A DNA stretch of 64,000 nucleotides, from NCBI RefSeq assembly GCF_001954135.1, contig NZ_MBEQ01000010.1:45387-109386 (forward strand). Direction: 5' to 3'. Position 1 is the stretch's first letter, and each line of letters begins with the position of its first letter. The stretch is from Mycobacterium sp. GA-1841 (GTDB taxonomy: Bacteria > Actinomycetota > Actinomycetes > Mycobacteriales > Mycobacteriaceae). The notes under the pieces are model-generated. The model had not been told where the DNA came from. It saw only the letters and a list, made by a program, of their open reading frames with translations, and did no database searches. The position numbers and the translations under genes are program-made. Below are positions 17,167 to 26,130 of this stretch, in pieces.

Positions 17167-18243
17167 ATGATGCGCAGAGTGGTTCAGTTCTCCACCGGTA
17201 ATGTCGGTAGGCATTCGCTGGCGGCGGTCATCGGCCGACCCGATCTGAAGTTGGTCGGCGTACATGCCTCTGGGCCGGACAAGATCGGGCGTGACGCTGC
17301 TGAACTCTGTGGACTCGGCGAGCCGACAGGGGTGATCGCGACCGACGACATCGACGCGTTGATCGCGCTCGGGCCTGATTGCGTGGTCTACACGGCGTTG
17401 GGAGAGACCCGGCCGATGGAGGCCATCGAGCAGATGTCGCGTTTCCTGCGCGCCGGGATCGACGTCGTCGGAACGTCGATGGTGTGGCTGGTGACCCCGC
17501 GCCAGGCCGACGATTGGTTGCGGGTACCGCTTGAGGAGGCGTGCTCGTCCGGGAACTCCTCGCTGTACGTCAACGGCATCGACCCCGGATACTCGGGGGA
17601 CACCGCGGTGTACGCAGCGCTCAGCCTGGTCACGCGCGCCGAGTCGGTCACCGTCAAGGAGATCTTCGACTACGGCAACTACGACGACTACGAATACACC
17701 GGCACCGCCATGGGTTTCGGCACCACTCCGGACGACGAGCTGCCGATGGCATTCCAGCCGGGCGTGATCACGGCGATGTTCGGCGGTTTGGTGCGCGATC
17801 TGGCCCATCATCTTGGCGTGGAGCTCGACGAGGTTCGTCAGCGGTTCGAGCCGTGGTACGCCACCGAGCGCATCGAGTGCACGATGACGACCGTCGAACC
17901 AGGGCAATTGGCCGGCACCCGATTCGCCGCCGAAGGCATCCGCGGCGGCGTTCCGGTCATCACTGTCGAGCACACCACCCGGCTCACCCCGGCGGCGGCG
18001 CCGGACTGGGAGTATCCGCCCGACGGTCAGTCCGGCGTGCACAAGGTGATCGTGGAGGGCGAGCCGCGCATCGAGGTGAGCACTGAGCTGTCCCATCCGA
18101 CGCTCGACGTGACCGACGCCGGATGTCTGTCGACCGCGGCGCGGGTGGTCAACGCGATCGACTGGGTGTGTGATGCTCCGGCGGGATTGGTTGCCGCCGA
18201 GGACATCCCGCCGACCGCGCTGATCCGCGGGTTGATGTGGTGA
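17167..18243 (+). CDS. Dihydrodipicolinate-reductase-like NAD(P)-dependent dehydrogenase (second copy)
   Basis: 358 residues from ATG 17167 (GTG 17161 possible). Rossmann start RRVVQFSTGNVGRHSLAAV with the glycine-rich turn, ATDDIDALIALGPDCVVY, then NGIDPGYSGDTAVYAAL, equivalent to the HPGYAGD region of the paralogue at 9157-10206. Same family as that P450-associated protein but clearly diverged. The upstream neighbour is an SDR remnant, so its original pathway partner is lost and it may be on its way to becoming isolated. Substrate unknown. Confidence 0.75.
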   Translation: MMRRVVQFSTGNVGRHSLAAVIGRPDLKLVGVHASGPDKIGRDAAELCGLGEPTGVIATDDIDALIALGPDCVVYTALGETRPMEAIEQMSRFLRAGIDVVGTSMVWLVTPRQADDWLRVPLEEACSSGNSSLYVNGIDPGYSGDTAVYAALSLVTRAESVTVKEIFDYGNYDDYEYTGTAMGFGTTPDDELPMAFQPGVITAMFGGLVRDLAHHLGVELDEVRQRFEPWYATERIECTMTTVEPGQLAGTRFAAEGIRGGVPVITVEHTTRLTPAAAPDWEYPPDGQSGVHKVIVEGEPRIEVSTELSHPTLDVTDAGCLSTAARVVNAIDWVCDAPAGLVAAEDIPPTALIRGLMW

Positions 18244-18348
18244 CAGGCGGCGTCATGTGAGCCATTCGGCCGAGCAGTTTGATCCGATTGCGCGCCTCGC
18301 ACAGTTGCGCGCACGTCATCAGGCTCACGTGTGGAGTATTGCGACCCG

Positions 18349-19308
18349 TTATTGCACACGTGACGATGTTGGAGCATCGAGTCCTAGATCGTGATACAAA
18401 GTGGCGCGTTCGGCTTGCGCGTCGGGCAAGGGAACATAGATGACCCAATCGTGGAGTAAGCCTCTCCGGAGCCGGAAGGTGAAGCCAGAAAGCTTTTCGG
18501 CGACTACTCGGTCTCGTAGTCGAACGGTATCGGTCGCGAGGGTGTCACGTGAGGAGCTGTAGACACAGATTGGTGGCAGGCCGACGAGAGGGCCGTATAG
18601 AGGGCTCACACTCGGGCTTTGGGTGTCGAGGCTGCCAGCCCACAGTTTGCCGCTTCTGACCAGGTTTCCCACGTCCAGTAAAGGGTCGTTGATCTGAGAC
18701 TGGCAAGGATGGTTCGTTGATACATCCAACCACGGCGCCAGCAATACCACTCGGCTGGGCTGTGGCGAGCCGCGGCGGGCGAGTTCCTGGGCGACCAGCA
18801 GAGCGAATCCGCCTCCTGCTGAATCGCCGAGCACACTTACGTTTTCCGCGCCGTGTTCATCGATCGTCTGCGAGATGAAGTCGGTCATGCGGGGGACCTC
18901 GGTTTGGGCGGTTCCCTGGGGCGCGAGGGCATAGTCGGGTACTACGACTGTTGCTCCGGTTTGGCGTGCCAATTCGGTGTAGGTCCACCAGTGGAAGATG
19001 GTCGCCCTGCCGACGTAGGCGCCACCGTGGATGGCGACGACGACCTTGCCCGTCGATTCGGGGGGTGTGAATGTCACCACTGGCATGGCTTCGAACTCGC
19101 TACGGCTCTGTGCGAGGCCGTAATTCAATAAGGACGGCGGCGCTCCGTCGGTGATCAACGGGATTTTGTACGGGACAGTTGCAAGTACACCTCCGACAAA
19201 TGGAGAGACGACTTTGTCGAGCAGACTCGCGCCGAAGGCAACGAAGTCGTGTAGCTGTGAAGGTTGGCCGGTGTACATGTCTTCCCAGTGCGCCTCGGTA
19301 GTGCTCAC
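18349..19308 (-). CDS. Alpha/beta hydrolase (hormone-sensitive-lipase-like esterase)
   Basis: 319 residues. Oxyanion-hole motif HGGAYVG at 94-100 and nucleophile elbow GDSAGGG with Ser163 place it in the HSL/steryl-acetyl-hydrolase type of carboxylesterases; SSRDTLATD and RGLLHDWV supply the Asp and His (about 293) of the triad. Soluble, no signal peptide. It follows the DHA2 exporter on the same strand after an 81 bp gap, in a set with the epoxide-hydrolase-like gene. The substrate is probably a short-chain or terpenoid ester. Confidence 0.85.
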   Translation of the reverse strand: MSTTEAHWEDMYTGQPSQLHDFVAFGASLLDKVVSPFVGGVLATVPYKIPLITDGAPPSLLNYGLAQSRSEFEAMPVVTFTPPESTGKVVVAIHGGAYVGRATIFHWWTYTELARQTGATVVVPDYALAPQGTAQTEVPRMTDFISQTIDEHGAENVSVLGDSAGGGFALLVAQELARRGSPQPSRVVLLAPWLDVSTNHPCQSQINDPLLDVGNLVRSGKLWAGSLDTQSPSVSPLYGPLVGLPPICVYSSSRDTLATDTVRLRDRVVAEKLSGFTFRLRRGLLHDWVIYVPLPDAQAERATLYHDLGLDAPTSSRVQ

Positions 19309-19389
19309 AATTCCAGGCTAACTGTTCTTAATTTCACCGATCCGTCGCTGGTGTCGCGTCTTTCGCTGTGTTTCATTGCCAGTAGCTGC

Positions 19390-21033
19390 TCAACCCCGCG
19401 CTGTCGTCGTCGATCGTGGCTTTTCACCACGTCCGGCAGTGAACCGCCGGACCACCCGGATTTGTTGCCCGTCGCGTCCAGGTGCCCAGATGGCGACGAC
19501 GATAGCGGAAACCAGCACCACTATCCCCAGCATCAAGAGCGATGAGTGCATTGCTTGCATGAAGGCGGCTTTGGCGTGAGAAGTCAGATCGCCTCCTGCG
19601 GGTCCGAGTCGGTCGGCGATCGTCAACGCTTGTGCAAGTGAACCGAGCGCGGGTTCCCTTACCGTTTCGGGGAGCGTCGCGACGTGTCGAACGAGTGCGT
19701 CGTTGTATCCGGCGGCGAGAATGGAACCGGCGAGCGCGATGCCCAGCGCTCCGCCAAGCTCTCTTGTGGTGTCGTTGATTGCAGAGGCGACACCTTGCTT
19801 ACTCAGTGGAACGGCCCCGGTGATAGCAGTAGTCGAGGGGGCGTTGCAGATGCCCATTCCGGTACTGAGCACGAGCATCGGCCATGCCAGGTCGAAGTAT
19901 GACGAGTCGACATCGAGTAGTCGCATGCACAACAGTCCGGCTGCCAGGGTTGCGAGTCCGACCGCGACGGAGATGCGCAGCCCGAAGCGGGGTAGATACC
20001 ACCCGGTGAGTGCCGCGAATACGAGTAGGGGAACCGCCAGCGGGCACAAAGCAATAGCGGTTTGCAGCGGGGTGTAGCCGAGCACCAACTGCAGATGCTG
20101 CATGATCAAGAAGAAGAACCCGAAGATGGCGAAGAAGAGCGTTGTCATGCCGATAGAGCCAGTCAGCATGTCGGGTCTCTTGAATACACGAATATCGAGC
20201 AGTGGGTGCTTGCGACGGAGTTCGACGAAGCCGAAGGCAACAGCAAGCAGGACGCCTCCGGCGAGGCAGCCATACACCGAGGGGGCGCTCCACCCTCGGA
20301 GTGGGGCTTCGATCACGCCGAAGACGAAAACGGCGACCGCCGAACCGATGAGCAGCGCGCCCCACAGGTCGACCGGCGTTGCCTCGGGATCTTTGGATGA
20401 CGAAATCGTCAGGGCTGACACGAATAGCAGTGCTGCTGCAGCGACGAAGGCCCAGAAGATGGATTGCCACGGCCCGAACTGGGTGAGTATCGCAGTGCCC
20501 ATGAAGCCGACCAGGGCGCTGGATGCGCAAACTCCAGCCCAGATGCCAATTACCTTGTTACGTTGATCTTCTGGGTACGCCGCAATCAACAGCGAAAGGG
20601 TGGCTGGAAGTACCGCTGCGGCACCAATGCCCGTGACGCCGCGCGCAATTATGAGAGCGGTTGGCGAGTCGAAGTAGATGGGTGCCAGCGATGCTACGGC
20701 GAAGATGACGAGTCCGACGAGGAGGACGGTACGCCTTCCGTAGCGATCCCCCAACGCGCCGGCTGGTAGCAACAGACAGGCCATCACCAGCGTGTAGCCA
20801 TCGACGATCCAGGTCAATTGTGACTGTGTCGCAAGGGTTTCCAGCGCGATAGCACCCAACGCGGCGTTGAGGGCCACCATTGACGAAATGACCAGGAGGA
20901 CACCCATCGAGCACACGACAAGAAGCCAGATTCTGGAACGGCCTGACAACACGCTTGAGTGGATGTCTCCGGATTGAGCGGTTATGTTGACCAATTGCCC
21001 GTCAGTCTCGTCGGTCGTCGCTTCAGTGTTCAC
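19390..21033 (-). CDS. MFS exporter, DHA2 (EmrB/QacA) type
   Basis: 547 residues with 14 predicted helices. DHA2 features: WIVDGYTLVMACLLLPAGAL in helix 2 followed by motif A GALGDRYGRR, and motif C-like ARGVTGIGAAAVLPA. Proton-driven drug or metabolite exporter in the inner membrane. The GTG start is 4 bp after the stop of the epoxide-hydrolase-like gene, so the two are co-transcribed, and the divergent TetR gene probably controls both. It may export the compound or its toxic epoxide. Confidence 0.9.
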   Translation of the reverse strand: MNTEATTDETDGQLVNITAQSGDIHSSVLSGRSRIWLLVVCSMGVLLVISSMVALNAALGAIALETLATQSQLTWIVDGYTLVMACLLLPAGALGDRYGRRTVLLVGLVIFAVASLAPIYFDSPTALIIARGVTGIGAAAVLPATLSLLIAAYPEDQRNKVIGIWAGVCASSALVGFMGTAILTQFGPWQSIFWAFVAAAALLFVSALTISSSKDPEATPVDLWGALLIGSAVAVFVFGVIEAPLRGWSAPSVYGCLAGGVLLAVAFGFVELRRKHPLLDIRVFKRPDMLTGSIGMTTLFFAIFGFFFLIMQHLQLVLGYTPLQTAIALCPLAVPLLVFAALTGWYLPRFGLRISVAVGLATLAAGLLCMRLLDVDSSYFDLAWPMLVLSTGMGICNAPSTTAITGAVPLSKQGVASAINDTTRELGGALGIALAGSILAAGYNDALVRHVATLPETVREPALGSLAQALTIADRLGPAGGDLTSHAKAAFMQAMHSSLLMLGIVVLVSAIVVAIWAPGRDGQQIRVVRRFTAGRGEKPRSTTTARG

Positions 21034-21037
21034 CGAG

Positions 21038-21457
21038 TCATGCCTTGGGCGCGCCTGGGACCAGTGCGCTGATGTCTTCGCCTTGGAGAAGTTTGACCGT
21101 CAGGTTGACATCGAAGTAATCCGTCCATCGGGTGATTCTGCCGTCATCTCCAACGACGAACGTTCCCATCACCGGAATGGCAGGCTTGGCTCCATCGGGG
21201 GCCTGGATGTAATCGAGGCGCTCGGTCAGGACGACAGGCCCGTCGCTCGCAATATTGACAATTTCGAACGCATAAGCGTCCGGGAACATCGAGAATTGCG
21301 CGCCCATGTTCTCCACGATGGCGTCGACCCCGGTGAACGCCGGCATTCCAACGTTTTGATAGACGGCGTCGTCGGCGAGTAACGGCCGCAGAGCATTCGG
21401 ATCGCGGCGTTCCATCAGGGCGCAAAACTCGCGAACAACATCGGCAGGGTTTGACAC
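21038..21457 (-). CDS. Limonene-1,2-epoxide hydrolase-like protein
   Basis: 139 residues from GTG 21457, preceded by GGAGG. NTF2/SnoaL-like fold. Arg80 and Asp82 (TERLDY) and Asp113 (WTDYFD) fall at a constant offset of 19 from the catalytic Arg99, Asp101 and Asp132 of Rhodococcus limonene epoxide hydrolase as I recall it, so the full catalytic set appears present. It would open an epoxide of a terpene or related compound with water. First gene of a unit with exporter and esterase, divergent from a TetR gene with a strong inverted repeat between them. Confidence 0.75.
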   Translation of the reverse strand: MSNPADVVREFCALMERRDPNALRPLLADDAVYQNVGMPAFTGVDAIVENMGAQFSMFPDAYAFEIVNIASDGPVVLTERLDYIQAPDGAKPAIPVMGTFVVGDDGRITRWTDYFDVNLTVKLLQGEDISALVPGAPKA

Positions 21458-21497
21458 GGCGAACCTCCGGCTAGAGCGACCAACCACACATGCGGGC

Positions 21498-21530
21498 TGT
21501 AGGTGACATGCAGACTGTATGTGACCTACA
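21498..21530. promoter_or_regulatory. Inverted repeat, candidate operator of the divergent TetR
   Basis: Two 15-base arms, TGTAGGTGACATGCA (21498-21512) and TGTATGTGACCTACA (21516-21530), separated by GAC, complementary at 13 of 15 positions. It lies in the 79 bp between the divergent epoxide-hydrolase-like and TetR genes, only 6 bp before the TetR ATG, a typical position for autorepression. Confidence 0.65.
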
Positions 21531-21536
21531 GGCCGC

Positions 21537-22181
21537 ATGCAATACGCTGTTGCGATGACGCATGGGCAAGAAAGGCTTGACCCGAAGGCGCGACGTGCCG
21601 CACAAGCAGAGGCCACCCGCGCTGCACTGGTGGATGCCGCGCAGCAACTGTTCGTGGAGAAGGGCTATCACCACACCGGCACCGAAGAAGTCGTAGCCGC
21701 GGCCGATGTGGGCACTCGTGGCGCGCTGTATCACCACTTCGCTGACAAGCGGGCGCTATTCGAGGCGGTATTCATCGCGGTTGAAGAGGGGCTCGTCATG
21801 GCAGCCGCCAAAAATCTCGCCGATCCGGCCGACGGCGCATTTAATCAGTTGCGGCAGGGGTTGATTGGCTTTCTCGACGCATCCCTGACGCCCCAGGTGC
21901 AAAGAATTCTTCTCATCGACGGGCCTGCAGTTCTGGGCTGGTCCAGATGGCGGGAACTAGAAAGCGTTTATGGATTGGGAGCCATCCGTGCAATGCTCGA
22001 ACGCGCGATCGAGGAAGGCGACCTAGCCGCGGGCCAGCCTGTCGCGGTACTTGCCCATGTGCTTCTCGCAGCAGCAGAGGAAGCAGCGATGTTCATCGCC
22101 AATGCGCCCGATCAGCACGACGCGCGAGACCAGAGCGTCCAGGCGCTCATAGCACTGCTGGACGGGCTCCGCCCGCGCTAA
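21537..22181 (+). CDS. TetR-family regulator of the epoxide hydrolase/exporter unit
   Basis: 214 residues from ATG 21537 (ATG 21555 possible; neither has a clear ribosome-binding site, so the transcript may be leaderless). Helix-turn-helix at about 27-72: RAALVDAAQQLFVEKGYHHT and ADVGTRGALYHHFADKRALF. C-terminal helical domain of the type seen in TetR regulators of MFS exporters. Divergent from the epoxide-hydrolase-like gene and next to the inverted repeat 21498-21530, so a local repressor relieved by the exported compound is likely. Confidence 0.9.
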   Translation: MQYAVAMTHGQERLDPKARRAAQAEATRAALVDAAQQLFVEKGYHHTGTEEVVAAADVGTRGALYHHFADKRALFEAVFIAVEEGLVMAAAKNLADPADGAFNQLRQGLIGFLDASLTPQVQRILLIDGPAVLGWSRWRELESVYGLGAIRAMLERAIEEGDLAAGQPVAVLAHVLLAAAEEAAMFIANAPDQHDARDQSVQALIALLDGLRPR

Positions 22182-22274
22182 CTGCCGGCTGAGCTGGTCT
22201 ACGACTTCGCGCTGCTGGTGTCTTCGGTCGTGTGCTGCCTGCTTACTGGAGTATTCGACTCTGCTGCAGGATTC

Positions 22275-23288
22275 TCAGAAGCCGCCTGCGACTCGTACCA
22301 CCGCGCGCCCGGCATACTTTCCAGCTCGAAGCTCGTCGAGTACGTCGCTGATGTCTTTGACGTCGACGTCAGTTGTGATGTGCGAAAGATGCTGCGGTTT
22401 AAGTGAACTGGACAGCTTCCGCCATAGTTCGCGGCGAGAGTCAATCGGCATGAGCACCGAGTCGATGCCGAGAAGCGCCACACCGCGCAGGATGAACGGC
22501 ATAACGGTGGTTTGTAGTGCGGCACCGCCGGTCAGCCCGCTGGCCGCCACGGCGCCGCCGTAGTTCATGGAGCTCAGCACATGGGCCAGGGTTGCCCCGC
22601 CGACGCAGTCGACGGCGCCGGCCCAGCGGCTCTTACCGAGCGGTCGTGGCTTCGCGTCGGGATCCTCGGGGAGGCGGCCGATAACTTCGGCTGCGCCAAG
22701 GGCGTGCAATCGATCTGTCGCGTCACCCTTGCCCGTGGACGCCACCACCTGGTATCCCGCTGCTGCCAACAGATCGATGCTGACCGATCCGACCCCGCCC
22801 GTTGCGCCGGTGACCACGATCGGCCCGTCCTCTGGCTTGATGCCATGCCGCTGTAGCGCTTCCACACTCATCGCTGCGGTGAATCCCGCCGTGCCGATCG
22901 CCGCACCTTCGCGCGGGCTCAACTCGCCGAGCTTGACCACCCAGTTCGCAGGCAGGCGCGCATATTCGGCGTAGCCGCCATGCCTGCCGGTCCCGATTTC
23001 ATAGCCGTGGGCCAAAACCAGCTCTCCGACACTGAATTCGTCGGAATCGGAGGACACTACTTCACCTGTGAGGTCGATGCCGGGCACGATCGGATATGCA
23101 CGCACGACACCGCCTTTCGGTGTCAGCGCCAATGCATCTTTGTAGTTCGCGCTGGAGTAGTGCACCCGGACGGTGACCTCACCTGGCGGCAACTCCGAGC
23201 TGTCCAGTGCATCGACTGTCGCCCGGATTCCGTCGTCATCTTGCCGCGCGACCAGGGCCTGAAACGTCGGGACAGTACTCATCGACAA
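22275..23288 (-). CDS. YhdH/AcuI-type quinone oxidoreductase (acryloyl-CoA reductase family)
   Basis: 337 residues; TTG 23288 is favoured by AGGAG five bases upstream, with ATG 23282 as alternative. Medium-chain dehydrogenase fold without zinc ligands: GroES-like N-domain (VHYSSANYKDALALT), then NADPH-binding VVTGATGGVGSVSIDLLAAAG. Full-length colinearity with YhdH/AcuI, which reduce acryloyl-CoA-like or quinone substrates with NADPH. It probably disposes of a reactive enoyl intermediate. Monocistronic, divergent from a TetR gene 390 bp away. Confidence 0.85.
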   Translation of the reverse strand: MSMSTVPTFQALVARQDDDGIRATVDALDSSELPPGEVTVRVHYSSANYKDALALTPKGGVVRAYPIVPGIDLTGEVVSSDSDEFSVGELVLAHGYEIGTGRHGGYAEYARLPANWVVKLGELSPREGAAIGTAGFTAAMSVEALQRHGIKPEDGPIVVTGATGGVGSVSIDLLAAAGYQVVASTGKGDATDRLHALGAAEVIGRLPEDPDAKPRPLGKSRWAGAVDCVGGATLAHVLSSMNYGGAVAASGLTGGAALQTTVMPFILRGVALLGIDSVLMPIDSRRELWRKLSSSLKPQHLSHITTDVDVKDISDVLDELRAGKYAGRAVVRVAGGF

Positions 23289-23678
23289 TCAATCTCCTTG
23301 GCGCGATGTGAGGCGGGATGCGGAAAGGGGCGCACGCCGGGGATCTCGACAACAGTCGCTGCACCGCGAGGTGGCTCCCGCTCACGTAGCTTAGCAGATT
23401 ATCAACAGTTAGGATGAGCAGATATTGTTAATGGTGATTGACGCAAATCGAGAATGCTAGAGTTCTCTACTAGAGAGTGACGTTCTCACAGACGGTCGAC
23501 AGAAGGCGGTACCGGACGTGCTTGCGAGTCGAATTGAGGTCCGCACTTCGAGCCAGAATCCACCAGGCCGATATTGTGGACGCATGCCCGTTCTTCGCCC
23601 ACGCCTCGTCGACGGCCGTGCCGATCGTGCCGAGTCGAATCGGATTTGCGGGGCAAGGCGCTGCGCGGGCGGGTTGTC
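23289..23678. other. 390 bp divergent intergenic region
   Basis: Clearly richer in A and T than its neighbours between about 23390 and 23490. It holds the 15-mer candidate operator at 23473-23487 and a small inverted repeat TCTCT-ACT-AGAGA just upstream. The part from 23500 to 23678 can be read in the TetR frame back to about 23574 but has no good start there. No small gene or RNA recognised. Confidence 0.5.
23473..23487. promoter_or_regulatory. Candidate operator shared with 27558-27572
   Basis: GAGAGTGACGTTCTC matches the reverse complement of the 15-mer at 27558-27572 in 13 of 15 positions. Both lie in divergent intergenic regions on either side of the TetR/ligase/dehydratase genes. Confidence 0.45.
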
Positions 23679-24395
23679 ATGAAGACGGGTGACGCGTCGA
23701 AAGACGCCCCGGGCGCAACCAGCGAAGTCACTCGCACATGGCAGGAGCGCGCCGTCGAGCGTCGACTCGGCGAAGCGCGGGCACTCGCCGTTGCGCGGAG
23801 CACGCAATTCATGGCAACGGCCCTTGAACTTGTCCAAGAATCCGGCCAGGCGAACTTCACATTGCAAACCCTGGCCGAGCGCGCAAATATGAGCGTACGG
23901 ACGTTCTACCAGCATTTCTCCAGCAAGGACGAGCTTCTGCTAGCGCTTTATGAAGACGTGACCGCGCGATACACCGAGGCGATCAGGGAACAGGTTGAGG
24001 CCGCAGACGGACCGGTGGGGCGGCTAGAGGCGTGGTGTCGGGGGGTGCTTTCAAGGCCGGGCTCATCGCAGGAAGTGGGTGGCCGGCTCGTTCTGATGTA
24101 CAACCTGAGCCTCGAGGTCGAACGTCCGGAAGCGTTTGCCAAAGTGTGGGCGCCGCATCGCAAACTGTTGACGGAGATATTGACCGCATGTTCCGACGCG
24201 GGCCTGATTCGAAACGATCTCTCGCTGCCGCAGCTGATCTCATTACTGGGTTACACGATGACGTCCTTCGGCCAGTTCAACGCACTGCACGAAGGGATGG
24301 ACGGCACGAACCTGACCGAAGACGTTGTGTGGTCCTGGTGCTGGCAGGCGATCGCGGCTCCCGCCACTGTGAAAAACTCGACCACATCTAACTGA
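23679..24395 (+). CDS. TetR-family regulator of the CoA-thioester cluster (inferred)
   Basis: 238 residues from ATG 23679. Helix-turn-helix at about 45-92: ATALELVQESGQANFTLQTL and ANMSVRTFYQHFSSKDELLL. The C-terminal domain resembles FadR/KstR2-like TetR regulators in length only. It converges on the acyl-CoA ligase gene 31 bp away. The related 15-mers at 23473 and 27558 make it the likely controller of the reductase upstream and of the ligase-dehydratase and dehydrogenase operons; the effector may be a pathway CoA-thioester. Confidence 0.85.
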   Translation: MKTGDASKDAPGATSEVTRTWQERAVERRLGEARALAVARSTQFMATALELVQESGQANFTLQTLAERANMSVRTFYQHFSSKDELLLALYEDVTARYTEAIREQVEAADGPVGRLEAWCRGVLSRPGSSQEVGGRLVLMYNLSLEVERPEAFAKVWAPHRKLLTEILTACSDAGLIRNDLSLPQLISLLGYTMTSFGQFNALHEGMDGTNLTEDVVWSWCWQAIAAPATVKNSTTSN

Positions 24396-24425
24396 CTACG
24401 GGTGCACACACGGCGGCGGGGCCAC

Positions 24426-26123
24426 CTACTCGGAATGCAGTCGCTTTGCGGCCAATTCGCGAAGTTCGCCGGATTTGATTTTGTCGCTGCCGGTCAACGT
24501 GAGGTCATTGTCACAAAGGAAAAGCACATGACGCGGCACTTTGTAACTCGCCAAGCGTTCCCGCAGGTAGCCGCGAATCTCTTCGGCTTGAACGTGAGCG
24601 CCCTCGTGCGGGACGACGCAGGCGACCACGACCTCGCCGAGCGTCGTATGCGGCAGGCCGACGGTCTTGGTCACCTTCACAGCGGGATGCTTGGCAAGGG
24701 CTTCGTCGACTTCAAGCGGTGAGACATTGGCACCACCTGTTTTGATGATTTCGGAAAGTCTTCCGTCCCAGAACAGTCGGCCGGCGTCGTCGAGGTATCC
24801 GCCATCGCCTGTGGGGAAGAACCCTTCAGCGTCGAGTGTCTTATCCGACGGTATGCCGAGGTAGCCCAGCATGAGGGTGGGACCTTTAACGCAGATTTCT
24901 CCACGTTCGCCTCGCGGAACCACGCTGCCGGTAGCTGGGTCGGTGATCTTGAGCGTCACGCCGGGCAGCGCCCAACCCCAACTGTCAGCATGCACCTCGC
25001 GAGGCGTGTCGGCTTCGACCATGGTTGAAAAGGTGAACGTTTCAGTGTTTCCGTAAGCGTGATCAGGCACGAATCGTTCGACCGATGCCGTCGGATGACT
25101 CACGATCGGTGTCGTGACATCGGCGAACCGCATGCTGCTCAGGTCGACGGTAAGCCAGTTCGGTGCGGCTTCGATCTGCGCCCACTGATGCGGCCAGGCG
25201 AACGGGTAGTTCACTCGCTCCGCGGCCATCAATTCGAGCGCCTCAGACGCGGCGAACGTCGGCTGTAGGACGAGGCAACCGCCGGCTGCGAGTGTGGCGC
25301 CCAGCGACATCACGAAGTTGCCGGACCAGAAGAAGCCGTTGGCCGACCAACAACGGATGTTGTCCTCCGGCCCAAATTCACACACCCGGCGAAAGCGCCA
25401 CATTTGAATGGCGATGCCGCGGTGCGCGCTCAATATGCCTTTGGGTTTACTCGTCGAGCCCGAAGAGAAGAACAAGGCTCCGGTATCGCTGGGAAGCACC
25501 GCCGCAGCGGTCGCGAATATCACTTCGCGTGGTTCGCAACGACCGCGGGCGAGAAAGCCGTCCCACGTGTCGACGCCTGGCGACGCGTCGCCCACCGCTG
25601 CGAGATAGCGCAGAAATGGGAATCTCTCGGATTGCAGCGCGCCCGGTGGCGTCGATCCGATCTCCGGCGCCAGTTCGCACAGGACGGAGTGGAAGTCCGT
25701 CTTGAGCACCCGCCTTTCGAACAGCAGCACTGCAACGCTCGACGCTTGCAGCAGATGCGCGAGCTCCGCAGGGGTCGAGAACGTGCTCAGCGGGACAGCT
25801 ACACCTCCGGCGAGTGAGATGCCAAAGAACGCCGAGACCCACTCGGGGCGGTTGGTCATCAACACGCCGACCCGGGTGTCCTTACCGACGCCGCTCGCAC
25901 GCAACGCGCATGCCACATCAATTGCCCGAGCCCACAGCTGGGCGTACGTCCAGCGGATGTCTCCACCGGTGGTGTGAAACACAAGCGCTTCCCGGTCGCC
26001 ATACATCGATGTCACATCGTCTAGAAACCCGGGCAACGTGAGCGCGCCGAGGCCCGGTTCGTCGCTCAACGGGGGGCCGGATACCAGCGATAGCTCTGGT
26101 GGCACAACTGAATTCATGCGCAT
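24426..26123 (-). CDS. Acyl-CoA ligase (AMP-forming, FadD/feruloyl-CoA-synthetase-like)
   Basis: 565 residues. ANL-family motifs: P-loop ALFFSSGSTSKPKG, acyl-adenylate motif AYGNTETFTFS, GDGGYLDDAGRLFWDGR and hinge SEIIKTGGANVSPLEVDE. The usual C-terminal catalytic Lys region reads GSDKIKSGELRE. It activates a carboxylic acid to its CoA thioester with ATP. Transcribed after the double-hotdog dehydratase (7 bp gap), so it feeds the adjacent dehydrogenase/hydratase steps. Two further ligases of different subfamilies lie in the window, so several acids are activated. Confidence 0.88.
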   Translation of the reverse strand: MRMNSVVPPELSLVSGPPLSDEPGLGALTLPGFLDDVTSMYGDREALVFHTTGGDIRWTYAQLWARAIDVACALRASGVGKDTRVGVLMTNRPEWVSAFFGISLAGGVAVPLSTFSTPAELAHLLQASSVAVLLFERRVLKTDFHSVLCELAPEIGSTPPGALQSERFPFLRYLAAVGDASPGVDTWDGFLARGRCEPREVIFATAAAVLPSDTGALFFSSGSTSKPKGILSAHRGIAIQMWRFRRVCEFGPEDNIRCWSANGFFWSGNFVMSLGATLAAGGCLVLQPTFAASEALELMAAERVNYPFAWPHQWAQIEAAPNWLTVDLSSMRFADVTTPIVSHPTASVERFVPDHAYGNTETFTFSTMVEADTPREVHADSWGWALPGVTLKITDPATGSVVPRGERGEICVKGPTLMLGYLGIPSDKTLDAEGFFPTGDGGYLDDAGRLFWDGRLSEIIKTGGANVSPLEVDEALAKHPAVKVTKTVGLPHTTLGEVVVACVVPHEGAHVQAEEIRGYLRERLASYKVPRHVLFLCDNDLTLTGSDKIKSGELRELAAKRLHSE

Positions 26124-26130
26124 AGCCTCG

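Noticed and set aside
18244..18348. GTGAGCC/GGCTCAC inverted segments as a terminator
   Set aside because: The arms are about 70 bp apart with a mismatch; too distant for a convincing hairpin.
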